From positions 17,876-81,875 of the forward strand of contig NZ_JARXXP010000024.1 in the NCBI RefSeq assembly GCF_029893965.1: a stretch of 64,000 nucleotides of DNA, given 5' to 3'. The DNA comes from Paenibacillus sp. PastM-3 (lineage in GTDB: Bacteria > Bacillota > Bacilli > Paenibacillales > Paenibacillaceae). Below are positions 59,049 to 64,000 of this stretch, piece by piece (position 1 is the stretch's first letter; the number at the start of each line of letters is the position of its first letter). The translations under genes were made by a program, and so were the position numbers. The notes beneath the pieces are model-generated. The model ran no database searches, was not told the DNA's origin, and worked only from the letters and a program-made list of their open reading frames with translations.

Positions 59049-61412
59049 CTACTCAAGCTCAGCCACGGTTACACCCGCGCCGCCTTCGTTGTAATTTCCA
59101 AGCCGGTAGCTTTTGACATGTCTATGTTTACGCAGATACTCCTGGATTCCGGTCCGCAATACACCGGTTCCCTTGCCGTGGATAATATAAATCTGTCCCA
59201 GATTACCCAGGAAAGCTTCATCAATAAAACGGTCCGTTTCCATGATTGCTTCCTCAAGGTTGGCTCCGCGCAGATCCAGCTCACTGCGGACATTCTCGTC
59301 ACGCGTACGCTTGACCGTCGTTGCCCGGCGGAGTGCAGGCGCAGGCTGATCCGGAGCGGATGCCAGAAACTCGAGATCGCTCACATTGACCTTCATTTTC
59401 ATGACTCCGAACTGGACAACCGCCTCTTTGGTTCCGCTCAGCTCTACAATGTAACCCTTCTGGTTCACGCTCGGCAGCTTCACCTCATCGCCAGGCTGCA
59501 GCTGGCGCGGTGCTTTTGCAGCGCGGGATACTGCTTTTTTGCGCGGTGCCGGCTCTGCTTCATCCAGGCGGCGGCGTGCTTCGATCAGCTTATGCTCCTT
59601 GACCGAAGCCCCTTCCTCCAGGGCCAGGCGGCGCAGATCGCTGATAATCTCCTCGGCTTCCTTGCGCGCCTTGTCGAGAATGGCGCTGGCATCCTTCTCG
59701 GCCTTTTCCAGCCGCTTGTCGCGCTGGCTTTCCAGCTTCTCCAGCTCAAGCTGCTGCCGCTTGCGGAATTCCTCCGCTTCCCGGCGGATCACCTCGGCCC
59801 GCTCACGCTCCTGCTCGGCGGTAAGCCGGTTCTCCTCCAGGGAGGCAATCATATGCTCAACGCGCAGATCTTCTTCCTTCACTTCACCGCGTGCATGCTC
59901 CAGAATGGCGCCTGGCAGACCCAGCCGTTCAGCAATCGCAAAAGCGTTGCTTCGTCCAGGCACCCCGATCAGCAGGCGGTAAGTCGGGCTTAAGGTCTGC
60001 ACATCAAATTCCATGCTGGCATTGATGACACCCTTGCGTTCATAGGCGTAAGCCTTCAGCTCGCTGTAGTGCGTTGTTGCAATCATCCGGCATTCGGTGC
60101 GGTGGATATGCTCCAGAATGGCGATGGCCAGTGCCGAGCCTTCCGCCGGGTCTGTTCCGGCACCAACCTCATCAAGAAGAATAAGGCTCTTGGGAGTCAT
60201 CCGCTTCAGGATGGAGATAATATTGGTCATATGACTTGAGAAGGTACTCAGGCTCTGTTCAATGCTCTGCTCATCCCCGATGTCCGCATAAATGGCATCG
60301 AATACACACATCTGGCTGCCTTCCTCTGCCGGAATGAACAAGCCGGACATGGACATCAGGCTGAGCAGCCCTACTGTCTTCAGTGTAACCGTCTTACCCC
60401 CGGTATTCGGACCGGTCACGATAATCGAGCTGTACTGGTTACCCAGCTCGGCATCAAGCGGTACTACATGCTCCGCCGGAATCAGGGGATGGCGGCCCTT
60501 GCGCAGCTTGAGGTAACCGCGGTCATTCATGCGCGGCTGGGTTGCCTTCATTTCCCTGGCAATCCGTGCCTTGGCAAAGATGAAATCCAGCTGGCCGAGA
60601 ATATCGACATCGTAGGCCATCTCCTCAGCGATACCGCCGACCAGGTCGGTCAGCCTGTGGAGGATGATTTCAATTTCACGTTCCTCGCGCAGCCGGGTCT
60701 CGCGCAGCTTATTGTTCATCGCTACGATGGATTCCGGCTCAATGAACAGCGTAGCTCCTGATCCGGACTGGTCATGTACAATCCCGCCAAAGTGAGAGCG
60801 GTATTCCGCTTTGACCGGAATAACGAACCGGTCACCTCTGATCGTCACAAGCTGGTCCTGGAGCATCTTGGCTACAGAGGACGAGCGGATCATCGAATCG
60901 AGCTTCTCGCGGATCCGTGCTTCACCGCCCCGCAGCTCCCGGCGGATATTAGCCAGCTCGGAACTTGCCGAATCAAGTATATTCGCGTCCTCGTCGATGC
61001 AGGCACGGATGGCATCCTCGACATGCTTTTGCTCGGAGAGCAGATCACTTAAGGCGTACAGCATCTCGATCTTCTCATCCTCATGCATGGCCGCGAGGAA
61101 CCGCTTGACTCTGCGCGCCCCACCTATGGTGTTGCCCACGGAGAGCAGCTCGGATGTTCCGAGCATCCCTCCAATTGATGCGCGCTTCAGCGCAGGCCGG
61201 ATATCACTTACTCCTCCGAAGGAAGGGATCCCTTTGAGCCGGTCCACATTGACCGCTTCGTCCGTGGCCTGAAGCAGCCTTTTCACCCCTTCAAAGTCAC
61301 CTGAAGGCTTCAGCTCCTCAGCGGCAAGCCTTCCCATCGGGGTCTGCGTATATTGCATCAATTTATTTAAAATCTTGCGATATTCAAGCGTATGCAAAAT
61401 TTTGTCGTCCAA
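59049..61412 (-). CDS. mutS2: MutS2 endonuclease / ribosome-rescue ATPase
   Basis: 787 residues. Core and clamp domains (1 to about 310), an ABC-type ATPase with Walker A GPNTGGKTVTLKT and LILLDEVGAGTDPAEGSAL, a long coiled coil (about 515-625), a KOW-like segment (GDEVKLPSVNQKGYIVEL) and a C-terminal Smr nuclease domain with ELDLRGANLEEAI and YIIHGKGTGVLRTGI. MutS2 lacks the mismatch-recognition domain of MutS; it suppresses recombination and, in B. subtilis, acts on collided ribosomes. All ATPase and Smr motifs are intact. It heads the leftward run of genes to about 54.2 kb. Confidence 0.96.
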   Translation of the reverse strand: MDDKILHTLEYRKILNKLMQYTQTPMGRLAAEELKPSGDFEGVKRLLQATDEAVNVDRLKGIPSFGGVSDIRPALKRASIGGMLGTSELLSVGNTIGGARRVKRFLAAMHEDEKIEMLYALSDLLSEQKHVEDAIRACIDEDANILDSASSELANIRRELRGGEARIREKLDSMIRSSSVAKMLQDQLVTIRGDRFVIPVKAEYRSHFGGIVHDQSGSGATLFIEPESIVAMNNKLRETRLREEREIEIILHRLTDLVGGIAEEMAYDVDILGQLDFIFAKARIAREMKATQPRMNDRGYLKLRKGRHPLIPAEHVVPLDAELGNQYSSIIVTGPNTGGKTVTLKTVGLLSLMSMSGLFIPAEEGSQMCVFDAIYADIGDEQSIEQSLSTFSSHMTNIISILKRMTPKSLILLDEVGAGTDPAEGSALAIAILEHIHRTECRMIATTHYSELKAYAYERKGVINASMEFDVQTLSPTYRLLIGVPGRSNAFAIAERLGLPGAILEHARGEVKEEDLRVEHMIASLEENRLTAEQERERAEVIRREAEEFRKRQQLELEKLESQRDKRLEKAEKDASAILDKARKEAEEIISDLRRLALEEGASVKEHKLIEARRRLDEAEPAPRKKAVSRAAKAPRQLQPGDEVKLPSVNQKGYIVELSGTKEAVVQFGVMKMKVNVSDLEFLASAPDQPAPALRRATTVKRTRDENVRSELDLRGANLEEAIMETDRFIDEAFLGNLGQIYIIHGKGTGVLRTGIQEYLRKHRHVKSYRLGNYNEGGAGVTVAELE

Positions 61413-61553
61413 TTACAGTCACAGCTCCCTTCATAGATGTTTACATTATACCTAATTCGGCCCTTTTACGCTATTTGGGCATAGAAAAGCCGGCCTCAGG
61501 CCACAATAACATCTGCACATATCCTTATGCGAAGGCCAAAGGAGGTTTTTCCA

Positions 61554-61901
61554 GTGAGATTTTTAGGTCATGTAGTCCGTTTCGTGGTGGCAGCCCTCGT
61601 GCTGCTCGTTGTCGGCTGGATTGTACCGCAGTTTACGGTTGGCGGGTTCTGGAGCGCACTGATTCTGGCTCTGGTGATTGCGCTGATCGGCTGGGTGGTT
61701 GAGGGAATCTTCGGCAAAAAAGCAACCCCGTTCGGCCGCGGTATTGTCGGCTTCCTGGTCAGTGCTCTGGTCATCTGGATCGCCCAGTTCGTCGTGAGCG
61801 GAGTCAGTGTAACCATTCTTGGCGCCCTGCTGGCGGCACTGGTCATCGGGATCATCGATCTGTTCCTGCCGGTGTCCACACCGTTTGAAGCGGGTAAATA
61901 A
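61554..61901 (+). CDS. Small membrane protein, mycobacterial-type phage holin / YvlD family
   Basis: 115 residues with four membrane helices: RFLGHVVRFVVAALVLLVVG, ALILALVIALIGWVVEGIFG, a third and a fourth ending LAALVIGIIDLFLP. This pattern is that of YvlD and related proteins annotated as phage holin family IV, which in Bacillus are chromosomal and not linked to prophages. GTG at 61554 is chosen because AGGAGG stands 8 nt upstream. No phage genes are nearby, so the holin label should not be read as lysis function. Confidence 0.82.
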   Translation: MRFLGHVVRFVVAALVLLVVGWIVPQFTVGGFWSALILALVIALIGWVVEGIFGKKATPFGRGIVGFLVSALVIWIAQFVVSGVSVTILGALLAALVIGIIDLFLPVSTPFEAGK

Positions 61902-61924
61902 CTCCCTGCTGCAAGCAGACAACG

Positions 61925-61964
61925 AAACCCCCTGTCTCCGGCTCTACCCGGAAACAGGGGGTTT
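61925..61964. terminator. Bidirectional terminator between the holin-like and GGDEF genes
   Basis: Arms AAACCCCCTGT-TCCGG and CCGGA-ACAGGGGGTTT between convergent genes. Confidence 0.85.
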
Positions 61965-61972
61965 ATTGTGAA

Positions 61973-63070
61973 TCAGGTGTATACGGCCTCTTCCTTAAGG
62001 GAATGGGAGGCGGTCACGACCGCATTTTTGCCGCCGTGTTTGGCAGCGTAGAGGGCGTTATCCGTTTTGCGGAACAGGAGCTCCTTCCCGTCACCCAGCT
62101 GATAGTCGCATAATCCGATACTTACGGTAATCGGCTTTCCTCCGGCATATGAATGCTCCATCCGGCTGATTGCCAGCCGCAGCTCCTCAGCAGCCGCATA
62201 GGCTTCATGAACATTTTTGTCGGTAAAAATAACCGCGAACTCCTCCCCGCCGTATCTGGCAGCAAAATCGTTCAGTCCAATCATTACCCTCACCTGGCCC
62301 GCTACTTCTTTGAGCACAAGATCGCCGACCCAGTGGCCGAAAGTGTCATTAACACGCTTGAAATTATCGATATCGAACAGGGCCAGCTGCAGATTCAGGC
62401 CGTTGCTTTCACACTGCTCCAGCAGCGAATCCAGATATTCATGGAAGGTTTTATGATTATAAAGGCCGGTCAGCGCATCAATTTTGAGCATTTTATCCGA
62501 AATAGCCCGCTCCACCATCAGCTCCTGCTCCGACTTGGTCAGCTGCTCCAGATGGTCCCGGACCTCACGCGCGCGGATGATCGCCATGCGGGACATGACC
62601 ACAAATACAATAAACACACATTCCACCAGAACAAACCCCAGCACCGGCTTATCCAGCATTGTGCGTTCCAGCCCGAAATAAACGCCGGCATAAAAAACAA
62701 TACTGAACAGCCCCAGAACATGCAGCAGTTTCCGGTCAAAATAAATCAGCGATATCATAATCGGCATCATCAGGGTCATCTGTGCCCCGTCCACAAACGG
62801 CTCCAGGACAAAATACATTAAATAGGAAACAATGAAGCCGCAGCCGACTACAGCCTGCTTCTGATACAGAACGGCAGTGCGCAGCCACATTTCTGCAAGA
62901 ATCATCGCAATCACAATCATAATGTTGCAGGCAATGAATAAATGCCCTTTACTTGGCAGAATAGCCGACTTTACCTCAGGCATGTGGGTGGAGAGCACAA
63001 AAATAAACTGGGCTGCCAGCATGAACAGGACAAGCACCCAGTACCCGTTTAATATTCTGCGGTGCCACAT
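61973..63070 (-). CDS. Membrane-bound diguanylate cyclase
   Basis: 365 residues. About six N-terminal membrane helices (1 to about 165) are followed by a short coiled coil and a GGDEF domain (about 195-355). Its active site GGEEF (residues 274-278, ARYGGEEFAVIF) and the upstream DIDNFKRVNDTFGH are intact, so it should make cyclic di-GMP. No RxxD inhibitory site is seen directly before GGEEF, so product inhibition may be absent. The first ATG (63070) lacks a proper Shine-Dalgarno; the frame is open upstream to a stop near 63112, and an ATT codon at 63101-63103 has AGGGG at normal distance. Confidence 0.9.
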   Translation of the reverse strand: MWHRRILNGYWVLVLFMLAAQFIFVLSTHMPEVKSAILPSKGHLFIACNIMIVIAMILAEMWLRTAVLYQKQAVVGCGFIVSYLMYFVLEPFVDGAQMTLMMPIMISLIYFDRKLLHVLGLFSIVFYAGVYFGLERTMLDKPVLGFVLVECVFIVFVVMSRMAIIRAREVRDHLEQLTKSEQELMVERAISDKMLKIDALTGLYNHKTFHEYLDSLLEQCESNGLNLQLALFDIDNFKRVNDTFGHWVGDLVLKEVAGQVRVMIGLNDFAARYGGEEFAVIFTDKNVHEAYAAAEELRLAISRMEHSYAGGKPITVSIGLCDYQLGDGKELLFRKTDNALYAAKHGGKNAVVTASHSLKEEAVYT

Positions 63071-63297
63071 CTCCGCATGTTGTTCATCGATTGCTATATT
63101 AATGTAGATCCCCTACTTTTAACCGATATATAATAGCTTTTATTATAATGAATTTGAATTATCTTTGCACCATTTATTTGCAAGATTCGACAAACAACGA
63201 CGTTTCTCTACTGTCCGGTATTTTTTCTAGGTTTATGAAAGACTTCCAGCAAAAAGTAAGCTATGCTAATAGGGAAACTACCCTGAGGAGGATGTCC

Positions 63298-63681
63298 ATG
63301 TTTAAAAAGCCGGCCTTATTGCTTTCTATTCTCTGTCTGATCTTTATATCTGCCTGCGGCAGCGGGAAGGAGAATTCCTCCATTTCAGGCGGACCATCAG
63401 AAAACGCTATTGCGGCGGAAGATGAGCTCACGATTACAGCAACGAACTACAGCTTTGACCAGGAAGAATATCACCTGAAAAAGGGTGTGCCGGTAAAAAT
63501 CATTTTTAAAAATGAAAGCGGCAACCACGGGATTCTTGTACCTGAGCTTGAACTGAGATTAGACGCTAAAACCTCCTCGCAGGTAATCATTCCTGAGGAA
63601 GCGGGAACATATGAAATGACCTGTGCCATTATGTGCGGCTCCGGCCACAGCGCCATGAGCGCCAGGGTAATAGTTGAGTAA
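63298..63681 (+). CDS. CuA-site cupredoxin lipoprotein (cytochrome oxidase subunit II-like)
   Basis: 127 residues. A lipoprotein signal (FKKPALLLSILCLIFISAC, lipid-modified Cys20) leads a single cupredoxin domain. The ligand set for a binuclear CuA centre is complete: His77 in NHGILVPEL, then Cys109, Cys113, His117 and Met120 in TCAIMCGSGHSAM. This is the soluble domain of cytochrome c oxidase subunit II without the two membrane helices, and there is no oxidase operon around it. Relatives act in copper delivery or nitrous-oxide/oxidase electron transfer; the role here is unknown. ATG at 63298 fits the GAGGAGG better than the ATG two codons earlier. Confidence 0.87.
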   Translation: MFKKPALLLSILCLIFISACGSGKENSSISGGPSENAIAAEDELTITATNYSFDQEEYHLKKGVPVKIIFKNESGNHGILVPELELRLDAKTSSQVIIPEEAGTYEMTCAIMCGSGHSAMSARVIVE

Positions 63682-63906
63682 GCAGCTCTGTTGTCCGTCC
63701 CGGATGAAGGGTAGTTGGATATTAGGCACTTATTTCTAGCTTTCCTCAGCATTTCTTTACAGGCAGTTCACCAAAATTAGATGACTATTTCGCACTTACC
63801 TTCATCAGCATTACCCTGAGATTAATCGAAGGCTAGATCCGGAATGACTCCTCGCGTGTGCCTGCGTGTGCCTATGATCGACCTGCCGTATTTAATAGCT
63901 TATTCA
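63682..63906. other. Gene-free interval before the group II intron
   Basis: About 225 nt with no supported reading frame, RNA gene or repeat. Its right end would be the 3' exon of the group II intron, which is read leftward. Confidence 0.4.
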
Positions 63907-64000
63907 ATCGAGTAGGAGGGGGCGGCAAGCCCCCGTCCTCTCACACCACCGTACATGCGGGTCCGCATACGGCGGTTCCAAAAGGTTAACAAAGCTCCAA
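63907..64000 (-). mobile_element. 3' end of a group II intron (domains V and VI)
   Basis: On the minus strand a 36-nt hairpin (63944-63979) GGAACCGCCGTATGCGG.../...GCATGTACGGTGGTG matches catalytic domain V, including the two-base GU bulge before ACGG. It is followed by GTGAGAGGAC and a GC-rich hairpin GGGGGC/GCCCCC (about 63916-63933) matching domain VI, then CCTACTCGAT, a usual intron 3' terminus. The intron body and any reverse transcriptase lie outside the window. The boundary at 63907 assumes an intron ending in CGAT. Confidence 0.75.

Noticed and set aside
61554..61901. Prophage lysis cassette around the holin-like gene
   Set aside because: No endolysin, tail or integrase genes nearby; YvlD-like proteins are ordinary chromosomal membrane proteins.

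Overview
The window looks like chromosomal DNA of a spore-forming Bacillota bacterium, most probably Paenibacillus or a close relative. The reasons are a moderately GC-rich sequence with Gram-positive ribosome binding sites, a LiaFSR cell-envelope module, SLH-anchored surface enzymes, a Spo0E-like phosphatase, CotF-like coat proteins, T-box and SAM-I leaders on amino-acid genes, and an anaerobic cobalamin operon with the CbiH60 and CbiET gene forms known from Bacillus megaterium. Genus is inferred from gene content, not proven.

Layout. 1-5.1 kb: start of an OmpR-type regulator, the membrane protease HtrA, and a liaF-liaS-liaR operon. 5.1-10.3 kb: a tiny ORF, a secreted 3D-domain protein, thrS with a complete T-box leader (promoter, ACC specifier, terminator), an SPFH protein with a ribbon-helix-helix partner, and a small winged-helix protein. 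10.3-14.6 kb: a giant surface nucleotide phosphoesterase (CpdB-like half, UshA-like half, three SLH repeats). 15.1-22.4 kb: mqnC (futalosine menaquinone route), metA-metI under a SAM-I riboswitch, corA with a long leader holding a short ORF and a terminator-like fold, an HRDC protein and a ROK sugar kinase. 22.5-36.5 kb: one co-oriented cobalamin block reading leftward, cbiM-N-Q-O (cobalt uptake) then cbiH60/X-J-C-D-ET-L-F-G-A (corrin ring synthesis), preceded by a cobalamin riboswitch.

36.5-49.4 kb: an ArsR-like regulator facing an intracellular arabinofuranosidase with similar AT-rich palindromes at both promoters, a short peptide deformylase, a stand-alone 5'-3' exonuclease, an Spx/ArsC-like protein, pduO-type adenosyltransferase, a pseudouridine synthase, alaR-alaT, an AT-rich islet with a frameshifted gene, and two CotF-like coat genes. 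49.4-54.2 kb: two flavin oxidoreductases, one an exported lipoprotein, a CNNM/CorC-type membrane protein and a 52-bp tandem repeat. 54.2-61.4 kb: a leftward run mutS2, DUF350, a 26-residue membrane peptide, a zinc-ribbon protein, an MFS permease and a DcuS/DcuR-type two-component system. 61.5-64 kb: a small holin-like membrane protein, a diguanylate cyclase, a CuA-site lipoprotein, and at the right edge the last two domains (V and VI) of a group II intron.

How the parts join: cobalt import, ring synthesis and (separately) adenosylation supply B12, with repression by the product riboswitch; methionine genes are switched by SAM; thrS by uncharged threonyl-tRNA. Most of the window is ordinary core genome. 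The least ordinary items are the CbiH60-CbiX fusion with an internal Shine-Dalgarno, the corA leader, the stand-alone CuA lipoprotein, the decayed islet at 47.6-48.4 kb and the two non-coding repeat clusters.
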